Source: Kushneria phyllosphaerae (lineage in GTDB: Bacteria; Pseudomonadota; Gammaproteobacteria; Pseudomonadales; Halomonadaceae). From it: 64,000 nt of DNA. Numbering within the stretch: the stretch's first letter is position 1; every line of letters starts with the position of its first letter. The notes under the pieces are model-generated. The model saw only the letters and a program-made list of their open reading frames with translations. It searched no databases and was not told the DNA's origin. The DNA is taken from contig NZ_ONZI01000002.1 in the NCBI RefSeq assembly GCF_900312995.1, positions 496,001 to 560,000 of the forward strand, given 5' to 3'. Both the position numbers and the translations under genes were made by a program. Positions 56,197-64,000 of the stretch are shown here, piece by piece.

Positions 56197-58362
56197 TTAC
56201 ATGGTCAGTCGACGAATATCGGTCAGAATCGCTGCCAGATACGCTGTAAACCGTGCCGCATCGGCACCGTTAACCGCACGGTGGTCATAGGACAGGGACA
56301 GCGGACACATCAGTCGTGGCTTGAACTCGCTGCCGTTCCATACCGGCTTCATCTGCGATTTCGACACCCCCAGAATGGCGACTTCAGGCGCATTGACGAT
56401 GGGCGTAAACGCCGTGCCGCCAATTGAACCGAGACTCGAGATGGTAAAGCAGCCACCCTGCATCTCTTCGCGCTTGAGCTTGCCTTCCTGAGCCCGACCG
56501 GCCAGGTCGATCACTTCCTTTGCCAGCTCGACAATGCCCTTTTGATCCACGTTGCGGATCACCGGCACCATCAGCCCGTTGGGCGTATCCACCGCCACAC
56601 CGATGTTGAAATACTTCTTCTGAATCAGCTTGTCGCCATCCGGGTGCAGCGACACATTGAACTGCGGATACTTCGCCAGTGCGTGCGCGGCCGCCTTGAT
56701 CATGAACGGCAGCGGTGTGAGCTTCGCGCCCTGCTGTGCCGCCTCGTCCTTCATCGCCTTGCGGAAGGCTTCAAGCTCGGTGATGTCGGCCTCATCGAAC
56801 TGGGTCACATGCGGCACGTTGAGCCAGCTGCGATGCAGGTTGGTCGCACCCGCCTTCATCAGACGACCCATCGGCTTCTCTTCGATCTCACCGAACTGGC
56901 TGAAATCGATGGCCGGGATCGGCGGAATACCGGCACCGCCCTGCGCCGGCGCAGACGACTGAGCGGAAGCACCGCCGCCCTTCCTGCGATCGGCCATGAC
57001 CTGCTTGACGAAGGCATCCACATCTTCTTTCAGCACGCGTCCCTTCGGACCGCTGGCCTTGACGTCGGAAAGTTCAACACCCAGCTCACGTGCCATCAGA
57101 CGCACGGCCGGACCAGCATGAACGCTGCTGCCGGAAGTACTTTCGCCCTGCTTGCGACGAGCCTCGGGACCAGGCTCACCGCCGTAGCTGCCCTCGTCCT
57201 TCTTCGCCTTGCTGTCCGGCACATCCTGCTTGCCGCTCTCTTTCGAGCTGCTGGATTTGCCCTTTGAATCAGATGATTTTTTGACAGAGTCGTCGGATTT
57301 TTTCTTCGAATCAGCCTTGTCGCCGGAAGACTTTTTGGACGAGCCTTTGGACTTGCTGCCGGCCACTTCGATATAGCCGATCAGATCGCCTTCGGAGACG
57401 GTATCGCCTTCCTTGACGCTGACTTCCACAATCTTGCCCTTGAAGGGGCTGGGGATGTCCATGGAGGCCTTGTCGGACTCCAGCGTGATCAGCGCATCTT
57501 CTTCGTTGACCTCATCGCCTTCACTGATCGAGACTTCGATGATTTCAACGTTGTCGCTGCCGCCGATGTCCGGAACCCGCAGCTCCTGACGACCGCCGTC
57601 GCCTTCCTCGACGTCGTCTTCGCTTTCGTCGTCGGTAGCCTCGGCCTCATCCTCATGGTCGGCACTATCATCGTCGGAGGTGTCGTCTTCGGAGGTATCG
57701 TCGTCGGCGTCATCATCGCCTTCGCCGGCAATCTCCATGGTGCCGATCAGGTCGCCCTCGGAGACGGTATCGCCTTCCTTGAGCTCAAGAGAGACCAGCT
57801 TGCCGCTGTATGGGCTGGGCACATCCATCGAGGCCTTGTCGGACTCCAGCGTGATCAGGGCATCTTCTTCACTGATCTCATCGCCTTCGCTGACCGCGAT
57901 CTCGATGATTTCAACGTTTTCGCTGCCGCCGATGTCCGGAACACGCACTTCTACCGTGCGCTTGCCGCCGGAGGACTTCTTCGGCTTTTTGTCTTCTTTA
58001 ACATCAGATTCGTCGGCTTGCGCCTCTTCTTCCAGATGTTCGGCGTTGCGGCCGTCCTTGACCGATGACGTGTCATCACCGCTCTCGTCTGCCTCGTCAT
58101 CGCCTTCTTCAGCGTCGCCGTCACCCTCGGATTCAAGCTCGAGAATGTCGTCGCCTTCGGATACCTTGTCCCCTTCGCTGACCAGTACCTTCCTGACCTT
58201 GCCAGCCTTCGGTGCGGGGATGTCCATGCTGGCCTTGTCGGATTCCAGCACGATCATGGTGTCTTCAGCTTCGATCGTATCGCCGGCCTGGACGGAGATC
58301 TCGATGATCTCGACGCCCTCGCTGCCCCCGATGTCGGGTACCTTAATGATTTCACTACTCAA
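56197..58362 (-). CDS. aceF: pyruvate dehydrogenase E2, dihydrolipoyl acetyltransferase (TTG start)
   Basis: 721 residues. The start is TTG at 58362 with AAGGAG 8 nt upstream; it gives [11 protein letters not shown], the canonical E2 N-terminus, and no ATG fits. Three lipoyl domains with ESDKASMD at Lys43, Lys176 and Lys298. They are joined by linkers made almost only of Asp/Glu (after domains 1 and 2) and Lys/Ser/Asp (after domain 3), unlike the Ala/Pro linkers of E. coli. E1/E3-binding domain near 425-470 ([24 protein letters not shown]), catalytic domain with SYDHRAVNG (His694). Transfers acetyl groups to CoA. 83 nt after aceE. Confidence 0.96.
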   Translation of the reverse strand: MSSEIIKVPDIGGSEGVEIIEISVQAGDTIEAEDTMIVLESDKASMDIPAPKAGKVRKVLVSEGDKVSEGDDILELESEGDGDAEEGDDEADESGDDTSSVKDGRNAEHLEEEAQADESDVKEDKKPKKSSGGKRTVEVRVPDIGGSENVEIIEIAVSEGDEISEEDALITLESDKASMDVPSPYSGKLVSLELKEGDTVSEGDLIGTMEIAGEGDDDADDDTSEDDTSDDDSADHEDEAEATDDESEDDVEEGDGGRQELRVPDIGGSDNVEIIEVSISEGDEVNEEDALITLESDKASMDIPSPFKGKIVEVSVKEGDTVSEGDLIGYIEVAGSKSKGSSKKSSGDKADSKKKSDDSVKKSSDSKGKSSSSKESGKQDVPDSKAKKDEGSYGGEPGPEARRKQGESTSGSSVHAGPAVRLMARELGVELSDVKASGPKGRVLKEDVDAFVKQVMADRRKGGGASAQSSAPAQGGAGIPPIPAIDFSQFGEIEEKPMGRLMKAGATNLHRSWLNVPHVTQFDEADITELEAFRKAMKDEAAQQGAKLTPLPFMIKAAAHALAKYPQFNVSLHPDGDKLIQKKYFNIGVAVDTPNGLMVPVIRNVDQKGIVELAKEVIDLAGRAQEGKLKREEMQGGCFTISSLGSIGGTAFTPIVNAPEVAILGVSKSQMKPVWNGSEFKPRLMCPLSLSYDHRAVNGADAARFTAYLAAILTDIRRLTM

Positions 58363-58445
58363 GGTCGCGCTCCTTATCACCTGGCCGTTGCCCGAGCCGG
58401 GTGAGCGTGTCACTCACCCGGCGGCACTTTTGTGAGACAGGCGCC

Positions 58446-61127
58446 TCAGCTCACCAGCGGATTGGGTTTGCTGGGGGCGATGTCATATTTTTTCATCGCG
58501 TCACTGACAACTTTGGCATCGATCTCGCCACGATTGGCCAGCGCGCGCAGCGCCAGTACGGTGACAAAGTAGCGATCGACTTCGAAGAAACGACGCAGAT
58601 GCTCACGCGTGTCCGAGCGGCCGAAACCATCGGTGCCCAGAACGTGGAAGTCAGACGGTACCCACGCACGCACCTGATCAGCATAGAGCTTCATGTAGTC
58701 CGTGGAGGCAATGACCGGCCCGTCGCGACCTTCCAGACAGCTCGTGACCCACGGCTTTTGCTGCTCGCCTTCAGGGTTGAGGAACTGCTGACGATCATAC
58801 TCCAACGCTTCGCGACGCAGCTCGTTGAAGCTGGTCACGCTCCAGACATCGGCGGTCACGTTGAAGTCATCACGTAAAAGCTCGGCGGCGGCTTCCACTT
58901 CACGCAGGATGGTGCCGCTGCCCAGCAGCTGTACACGAGGCTGCTTCTTGTCGCTCTCGCCTTCCTGAAGCAGATACATGCCACGAATAATGCCTTCCTC
59001 GCTGCCTGCCGGCATCTCGGGATGAACATAGTTTTCGTTCATGACCGTCAGGTAGTAGAAGCAGCTTTCGCGGTCCTGATACATGCGCTTGAGACCGTCC
59101 TGCATGATGACCGCCAGTTCATGGCCATAGCAGGGGTCGTAGGCACGACAGTTGGGCACCGTAGACATCAGGATATGGCTGTGGCCATCCTGGTGCTGCA
59201 GACCTTCACCGTTGATGGTAGTACGTCCGGCAGTACCGCCGACCATGAAGCCACGTGCCTGCAGGTCGCCCGCTGCCCATACCAGATCACCAACGCGCTG
59301 ATAGCCAAACATCGAGTAATAGATGTAAAACGGCAGCAGCGGTACGTGATGGTTGGCGTAGGATGTTGCCGCGGCGATCCAGGCGGCCATGGAACCGGCC
59401 TCGTTGATGCCTTCCTCGAGGATCTGACCCTTTTGATCCTCGCGGTAATACATGATCTGGCCGGTATCCATCGGCTCGTACTTCTGACCTTCCGCCGCAT
59501 AGATACCGATCTGGCGGAACATGCCTTCCATGCCGAACGTGCGCGCCTCATCGGGAATGATGGGCACCACCTGCTGACCGAACTGCTTGTTTTTCACCAG
59601 ACCATTGAGCACACGCACAAACGACATGGTAGTGGAGACTTCACGATCGCCTGACCCCTTGGTCTGGGACGCGAACATCTTGTCATCCAGCCCCGGAATC
59701 TCGATGGGATCGAAATCGTTTTTGCGTGCTGGCAGGTAGCCACCCAGCTGCTTGCGCCTTTGATGCAGATAGCGCATTTCGGGGCTATCGTCATCCGGCT
59801 TGTAATAGGGGATACCCTCTTCAAGCTGCTTGTCGGAAACCGGAATGCCGAAACGGTCACGCATGACCTTGAGGGCATCGGTTTCCATCGACTTGATCTG
59901 GTGGGCTTCCATGTCGGCTTCACCGCTGCCGCCGCCCATGCCGTATCCCTTGACGGTGTGCGCCAGTACGACCGTGGGTCGTCCGCCGGCATTGTTCACC
60001 GCTTCATGGTAGGCCGCATACATCTTCTGCGGATCATGGCCACCGCGATTGAGGCGATAGATGTCCTCATCAGAGTAGTCCTTGACCATTTCGGTCGTTT
60101 CCGGGTACTTGCCGAAGAAGTTCTCGCGGGTATAAGCGCCGCCACGGGCCTTGAAGTTCTGATACTCGCCGTCAACGGCCTCATCCATGCGCTTTTGCAT
60201 GATGCCCTTGCTGTCCTGCTCGAACAGCGGGTCCCAGAGACCACCCCAGACTACCTTGATGACGTTCCAGCCGGCACCGCGGAACATGCCTTCCAGCTCG
60301 TCCATGATGCGACCGTTACCCCGTACCGGGCCGTCCAGACGCTGCAGGTTGCAGTTGATGACAAAAATCAGGTTGTCGAGCTTTTCACGGCTGGCCAGGT
60401 TCAGCGCACCGAGCGATTCCGGCTCGTCACATTCGCCATCACCCAAAAAGGCCCAGACCTTGCGATCGCCCATATCTGCAAGCCCACGCGCGTTCATGTA
60501 CTTCATGACGTGCGCCTGATAGATGGCCTGAATCGGCCCCAGCCCCATCGATACGGTCGGGAACTGCCAGTAGTCCGGCATCAGATAAGGGTGAGGATAG
60601 GAAGACAGACCTTCGGTCAGCGCTTCCTGGCGGAAGGTATCGAGCTGCTCTTCGGTCAGACGGCCTTCGAGAAAGGAGCGGGCATAGATACCAGGCGTCA
60701 CATGACCCTGGATGTAGACCAGGTCGCCCTTTTGCTCATCGCTGTCAGCACGGAAGAAATGGTTGAAACCCACTTCATAAAGCACGGAACAGGACATGTA
60801 GCTGGCCAGGTGGCCACCCACTCCCTTGTTTTTCTTGTTGGCGCGAATGACCTGCGCCACGCTGTTCCAGCGGATCGCGGAGCGGATCTTGCGCTCCATG
60901 AACATGTCGCCGGGCAGCTTTGCCTCACGATGAACAGGAATGGTATTGCGATGAGGCGTGTTCACGGAGAACGGCGGCAGCTTGCCATCACGGCGCAAGC
61001 GATCAGCCAGACGGCTCAGAATATACTGAGCACGCTCCTCACCTTCACGATCCACTACCGATGTCAGGGCTTCCAACCACTCCCTTGTCTCGATCGGATC
61101 GTGATCTTCTCTTGCCTCCAGACTCAT
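58446..61127 (-). CDS. aceE: pyruvate dehydrogenase E1 component, homodimeric type
   Basis: 893 residues from the ATG at 61127 (GGAGAGACGTCT upstream), close to E. coli AceE (887). N-terminal segment ETREWLEALTSVVDREG, ThDP-binding LGDGECDEPES near 230, NLQRLDGPVRGNG near 262 and the C-terminal VLGTDGFGRSDTR. The frame is open 85 codons further upstream, but those codons do not look protein-like and the chosen start is the conserved one. Decarboxylates pyruvate and passes acetyl to E2. E3 is not in the window. Confidence 0.97.
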   Translation of the reverse strand: MSLEAREDHDPIETREWLEALTSVVDREGEERAQYILSRLADRLRRDGKLPPFSVNTPHRNTIPVHREAKLPGDMFMERKIRSAIRWNSVAQVIRANKKNKGVGGHLASYMSCSVLYEVGFNHFFRADSDEQKGDLVYIQGHVTPGIYARSFLEGRLTEEQLDTFRQEALTEGLSSYPHPYLMPDYWQFPTVSMGLGPIQAIYQAHVMKYMNARGLADMGDRKVWAFLGDGECDEPESLGALNLASREKLDNLIFVINCNLQRLDGPVRGNGRIMDELEGMFRGAGWNVIKVVWGGLWDPLFEQDSKGIMQKRMDEAVDGEYQNFKARGGAYTRENFFGKYPETTEMVKDYSDEDIYRLNRGGHDPQKMYAAYHEAVNNAGGRPTVVLAHTVKGYGMGGGSGEADMEAHQIKSMETDALKVMRDRFGIPVSDKQLEEGIPYYKPDDDSPEMRYLHQRRKQLGGYLPARKNDFDPIEIPGLDDKMFASQTKGSGDREVSTTMSFVRVLNGLVKNKQFGQQVVPIIPDEARTFGMEGMFRQIGIYAAEGQKYEPMDTGQIMYYREDQKGQILEEGINEAGSMAAWIAAATSYANHHVPLLPFYIYYSMFGYQRVGDLVWAAGDLQARGFMVGGTAGRTTINGEGLQHQDGHSHILMSTVPNCRAYDPCYGHELAVIMQDGLKRMYQDRESCFYYLTVMNENYVHPEMPAGSEEGIIRGMYLLQEGESDKKQPRVQLLGSGTILREVEAAAELLRDDFNVTADVWSVTSFNELRREALEYDRQQFLNPEGEQQKPWVTSCLEGRDGPVIASTDYMKLYADQVRAWVPSDFHVLGTDGFGRSDTREHLRRFFEVDRYFVTVLALRALANRGEIDAKVVSDAMKKYDIAPSKPNPLVS

Positions 61128-61563
61128 AGACGTCTCTCCGAATGAAGATAAGTTGTCAGCGGGCCCTTTTGGAGCCTCTGGCGCTTTCAAGGCGGGGGTA
61201 GGCACCCGATATTTACAGGGGCCATGGTTTCCGGATACGTCAAACGATGGCATCGGGCGTGCAGTCGCCGGCGCGGATAGCCATAGGGACACTGCAACGG
61301 ATTCCGACTCCTTAGCCATCAACGAAACAGGCAACACTCGAACATGGGCGCTCTGATTGGACGACGAAGATACCGCAAACATGAAGTCATGCCAATTAAC
61401 GTCTCCGGACGTGACAGGCAGGGCATGCCTCTGACCGCCCGCACCGGGAAGGCCTTCGCCGATACATGCCCGTTCAGTGCAACAGATGCTATCGGGTATT
61501 TTGCCAGAATAGTCACGTCATACTGCATGAGCCAGCGCCCGATAACGCACGCGTTTGACCACG
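61128..61563. promoter_or_regulatory. intergenic region upstream of aceEF
   Basis: 436 bp between ampD and aceE on the same strand, with no gene that can be supported. It must hold the aceE promoter and any PdhR-type operator, but no such site was identified with confidence. No terminator was recognised after ampD. Confidence 0.5.
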
Positions 61564-62103
61564 TCAGTCGGCCATGAGCCTTGCGAGATACCGATGATCA
61601 AAACTCGGCCCTGGATCGGTCTTTCGAAGGGGCGCCACCTGCTCGTGGGTCACCCTCTCGCAGGCATTGATACCGGGATAGGACGCTTCAAGGGCTTTCA
61701 GTACCCGGACCAGGCAGTGGTACTGAGCATGAGTAAAGGGACGTGCATCACCTTCAAGCTCGATGCCGATACTAAAATCATTAAGTGTCTGGCGACCCTG
61801 CCAACGGGAGCGACCGGCATGCCAGGCACGCCGGTCGAAGGGTACAAACTGCACGCAACTGCCATCACGGCGAATCAGCAGATGCGCCGAGACCCGAAGC
61901 CCGCGGATGGACTGAAAAAAGGGATGTGCGTCCCAGTCCAGTCGATTGGTGAAAAGCGCCTCGACCTCATCCCCGCCGAACTGACCCGGCGGCAGACTGA
62001 TCGAGTGCAGTACGACCAGCGAAACTTCGCTTAAGGGGCGGGCATCGGCATTGGGGGAATCGACGCGCCGGGATTCATTAAGATAATGCTCAACGATCAT
62101 CAT
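61564..62103 (-). CDS. ampD: 1,6-anhydro-N-acetylmuramyl-L-alanine amidase AmpD
   Basis: 179 residues, usual AmpD length. N-acetylmuramoyl-L-alanine amidase fold: zinc ligands are His in VVLHSISLPPG near residue 32, His in VTHEQVAPLRKTDPGPSFD near 152 and Asp in the same motif. No signal peptide, so the cytoplasmic AmpD and not periplasmic AmiD. It cleaves anhydromuropeptides in cell-wall recycling and thereby affects AmpR-type signalling. It follows the 165-residue membrane protein gene by 37 nt. Confidence 0.94.
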   Translation of the reverse strand: MMIVEHYLNESRRVDSPNADARPLSEVSLVVLHSISLPPGQFGGDEVEALFTNRLDWDAHPFFQSIRGLRVSAHLLIRRDGSCVQFVPFDRRAWHAGRSRWQGRQTLNDFSIGIELEGDARPFTHAQYHCLVRVLKALEASYPGINACERVTHEQVAPLRKTDPGPSFDHRYLARLMAD

Positions 62104-62140
62104 GCCAGGGGCATCCTGTCAGAGGTCATGAGCCTGATCA

Positions 62141-62638
62141 TCAAGAGCCCTGCGCAGAAGCCTGCAGGGTTGGGGTCGCGTCACAGCGCGCGTGAAAGCC
62201 GTGAAGAAAGACTTCCCTGTCCCGCTTTGATAAAAGCCCGATCGGCACAAGTCTGGCCCGGGGCTCCTGCTCAACATGCAGCGTGATGCCGCTGTTGCGA
62301 ACCTTGTCGACATGGGTAATGTCACGAAAATTGATTGACACCATGCGCGGCTTCCAGGCCGGCCCTCCGATATAGCTCAGGCATTGCGCTTCCAATCTAA
62401 AAACGGGCGACAGCCGCCTGCGTACGGCCAGATTGTTGCCGACCAGAAGCCCCCAGGCCATCAGGGCAAGCCCGATGGGCCCGACCGGCCAGAGGCGCTC
62501 CGTTTGCCAGGCATGTACCAGCAGGGTAATACCGCCGGCCACCGAGAAGGCAAAGGCCACGCCCAAAAGCGTGGTGTTGATTTTCTTCTCGGTAAAAAGC
62601 ATCGGCGTGTCAAAAGCCGCGCCGTTGTGATCCGTCAT
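62141..62638 (-). CDS. small membrane protein, PH-like (bYdbT) type
   Basis: 165 residues, not a named family to me. Two membrane helices near residues 22-45 and 50-68, followed by a soluble domain with a beta-strand pattern (FRLEAQCLSYIGG, VSINFRDITHVDKV, ITLHVEQE) similar to bacterial PH/DUF304-like domains. AAGGATAAACC is the ribosome binding site. Probably co-transcribed with ampD. Function unknown. Confidence 0.68.
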   Translation of the reverse strand: MTDHNGAAFDTPMLFTEKKINTTLLGVAFAFSVAGGITLLVHAWQTERLWPVGPIGLALMAWGLLVGNNLAVRRRLSPVFRLEAQCLSYIGGPAWKPRMVSINFRDITHVDKVRNSGITLHVEQEPRARLVPIGLLSKRDREVFLHGFHARCDATPTLQASAQGS

Positions 62639-62810
62639 GATGGTTTATCCTTGCTTCAATGCTGCACGCACCTGTCTCAGATCAAGGGTGCCGATGGTCG
62701 TTGGACATCAGGGTGGCGTCATTTATCCCGGCCCTGGCCAAACATGCGCGCCGGCCATCCCCCCTTGATGACAGGATGTCGCCGGCACGCCCGAATGGCA
62801 TAATCAGCCC

Positions 62811-63569
62811 ATGACCACACATGATACGTCTTCTCCCATCAGCGCCACGATGACGCTTGATATCATCGGCACCATCGAAAGCTGCTATCCGGACAAGTTT
62901 GGTATCCCACGCCAGCCTGGACTGGCACCGGGTGCCACGGCCATCCTTCGACTCAAGGCGCCGTTTGATCATCCCGACTGCGTGCGCGGACTCGAACAGT
63001 TCAGCCACCTCTGGATCAGCTTCATCTTTCATCAAAGCCCCGAACGATGGACACCGCTGATCCGCCCACCACGGCTGGGCGGCAATATCAGAATCGGCGT
63101 TTTCGCCTCACGTTCGACCCATCGCCCCAACCGGCTGGGCCTGTCACTGGTTGAACTGGCCGGCATCGAATATACCCCGACGCCCGCACTGATACTGCGA
63201 GGCCACGACCTGGTGGACACCACGCCGGTCGTGGATATCAAACCCTATCTGCCCTGGGCCGACAGCGTTGACGATGCCAGAGCCGGTTTTGCACCCGAAC
63301 CGCCGCCGCTTCTCGAGGTCCGGCTGAGCGATGACTGCCAGCGCACGCTAAATGCGCGTCCTGACGGGGAAAATCTTGCAGCACTGATCCACGAGGTACT
63401 GTCACAGGATCCGCGACCGGCCTATCGTCGCCACAAGCCGGATGAGCGAAGCTATGGCGTGAGGCTTCATGATCTGGATGTTCGCTTTCATGTCGAAGCG
63501 AACGCGCCTGCCAGCGGCCCTGATCATGACAGCATCATTGTGGTCGACAGACTGGTTCAACTGAGCTGA
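62811..63569 (+). CDS. trmO: tRNA (t6A37-N6)-methyltransferase TrmO
   Basis: 252 residues, close to E. coli TrmO/YaeB (235). The UPF0066 barrel is at residues about 17-160: FGIPRQPGLAPG near 28, FEQFSHLWISFIFHQ-like EQFSHLWISF near 62, GVFASRSTHRPNRLGLSLVEL near 98 and VDIKPYLPWAD near 142. The C-terminal part (RPAYRR, LHDLDVRFHV) is also typical. It adds N6-methyl to t6A37 of tRNA-Thr using SAM. It stands alone between divergent and convergent neighbours. Confidence 0.92.
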   Translation: MTTHDTSSPISATMTLDIIGTIESCYPDKFGIPRQPGLAPGATAILRLKAPFDHPDCVRGLEQFSHLWISFIFHQSPERWTPLIRPPRLGGNIRIGVFASRSTHRPNRLGLSLVELAGIEYTPTPALILRGHDLVDTTPVVDIKPYLPWADSVDDARAGFAPEPPPLLEVRLSDDCQRTLNARPDGENLAALIHEVLSQDPRPAYRRHKPDERSYGVRLHDLDVRFHVEANAPASGPDHDSIIVVDRLVQLS

Positions 63570-63626
63570 CAGGGCAGCGACGATATCTTGTCGCCGCCCG
63601 TATCAACCCTGAGTCGCCAACGCTGA

Positions 63627-64000
63627 TCAGTCGATGGCCTGGTCAAAATCGATGCCGATGCGGCGGCCAACCTCTTCATAGGCCTCGATCACACCCCCCA
63701 GCCCCTGGCGGAAGCGGTCCTTGTCCATCTTCTCACGAGTGGTGGCATCCCACAGGCGACAGCCATCGGGCGAAAACTCGTCACCCAGCATCACTTCGCC
63801 ATTGAACAGACCGAATTCGAGCTTGTAATCCACCAGCAGCAGATTGCCCTTCAAAAAGAGCTTTTGAAGAATGTCGTTGATCCGGAAAGTCAGCTCGCGT
63901 GCGCGCATCAGATGTTCACGACGCGCCCAGCCGAAGGTTTCGGCCAGCGACTCATTGATCATCGGGTCGCCCTTCTCGTCATTTTTGAGAAAGAGCTCAA
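63627..64000 (-). CDS. purC: phosphoribosylaminoimidazole-succinocarboxamide synthase PurC (C-terminal part, cut by window edge)
   Basis: About 124 C-terminal residues are visible: [15 protein letters not shown], then [24 protein letters not shown] and [24 protein letters not shown], all characteristic of SAICAR synthetase. It joins aspartate to CAIR in purine synthesis. The 5' part lies beyond position 64000. Confidence 0.95.
   Translation of the reverse strand, partial: ELFLKNDEKGDPMINESLAETFGWARREHLMRARELTFRINDILQKLFLKGNLLLVDYKLEFGLFNGEVMLGDEFSPDGCRLWDATTREKMDKDRFRQGLGGVIEAYEEVGRRIGIDFDQAID

Noticed and set aside
57680..58435. Ser/Pro-rich open frame on the plus strand across aceF
   Set aside because: Antisense shadow of the acidic lipoyl-domain linkers; its low complexity mirrors the repeated codons of aceF.
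59760..61145. 461-residue open frame on the plus strand inside aceE
   Set aside because: Antisense of a highly conserved gene; no family pattern and no start signal.
61128..61382. N-terminal extension of aceE in frame for 85 codons
   Set aside because: Not protein-like in composition; the start at 61127 has a good Shine-Dalgarno and gives the conserved AceE N-terminus.

Overview
The window looks like chromosomal DNA of a halophilic or haloalkaliphilic gammaproteobacterium, most likely family Halomonadaceae (Halomonas/Kushneria/Chromohalobacter group). Reasons: moderately high G+C coding sequence, gammaproteobacterial gene clusters (rpsF-rpsR-rplI-dnaB, yeaG-yeaH-ycgB, aceE-aceF), very acidic linkers and tails in several proteins, and two complete Mrp-type Na+(K+)/H+ antiporter operons. 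No insertion sequence, phage, CRISPR array or rRNA operon was seen. The assignment rests on reading protein sequences; no database search was run.

Layout. 1-1371: end of a dTDP-sugar (rhamnose-type) operon, rfbB-rfbA on the minus strand. 1372-1826: AT-rich gap with a bidirectional terminator. 1827-14570: a DUF3429 membrane protein and two back-to-back Mrp operons. The minus-strand operon is a seven-gene type (mrpABCDEFG). The plus-strand operon is a six-gene type with a fused MrpA-MrpB subunit. They share a 549 bp divergent intergenic region holding an RNA-like structure with competing hairpins. 14591-17722: ferrochelatase, a bacterial (6-4)-type photolyase/cryptochrome and a small DUF protein. 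17870-22869: an iron-metabolism-like island with an EntF-like C-A-T-TE nonribosomal peptide synthetase whose adenylation pocket reads as serine-specific, a translationally coupled protein of the ChaN/EreA-like type, and a Fur-box-like palindrome over the promoter. 22982-30633: replication, ribosome and RNA housekeeping block (dnaB, rplI, rpsR, rpsF, rlmB, rnr). 30860-31251: three tRNA-Leu(CAG) genes. 31468-37347: secreted-type nuclease and the stress operon prkA-yeaH-spoVR. 37600-39480: threonine aldolase and five tRNAs (Val/Asp). 39552-47497: ttcA, then the acetate switch crbS / crbR / acs. 47634-55960: SprT-like protease, YecA-like protein, cardiolipin synthase B, plsB, rsmJ, uppP, tsaB, adk. 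56197-61127: pyruvate dehydrogenase E1 and E2 (E2 begins with TTG). 61564-64000: ampD, a small membrane protein, trmO and the 3' part of purC.

How the genes work together. The Mrp systems, acidic proteome features, cardiolipin synthase and PlsB fit life in salt. The CrbS sensor, CrbR regulator and acetyl-CoA synthetase, with pyruvate dehydrogenase nearby, bracket the acetate/acetyl-CoA node. TsaB and TrmO both act on the t6A37 modification of tRNA, TtcA on C32, and eight tRNA genes lie in two small arrays. The least ordinary parts are the NRPS plus coupled-protein pair and the leader of the second Mrp operon.
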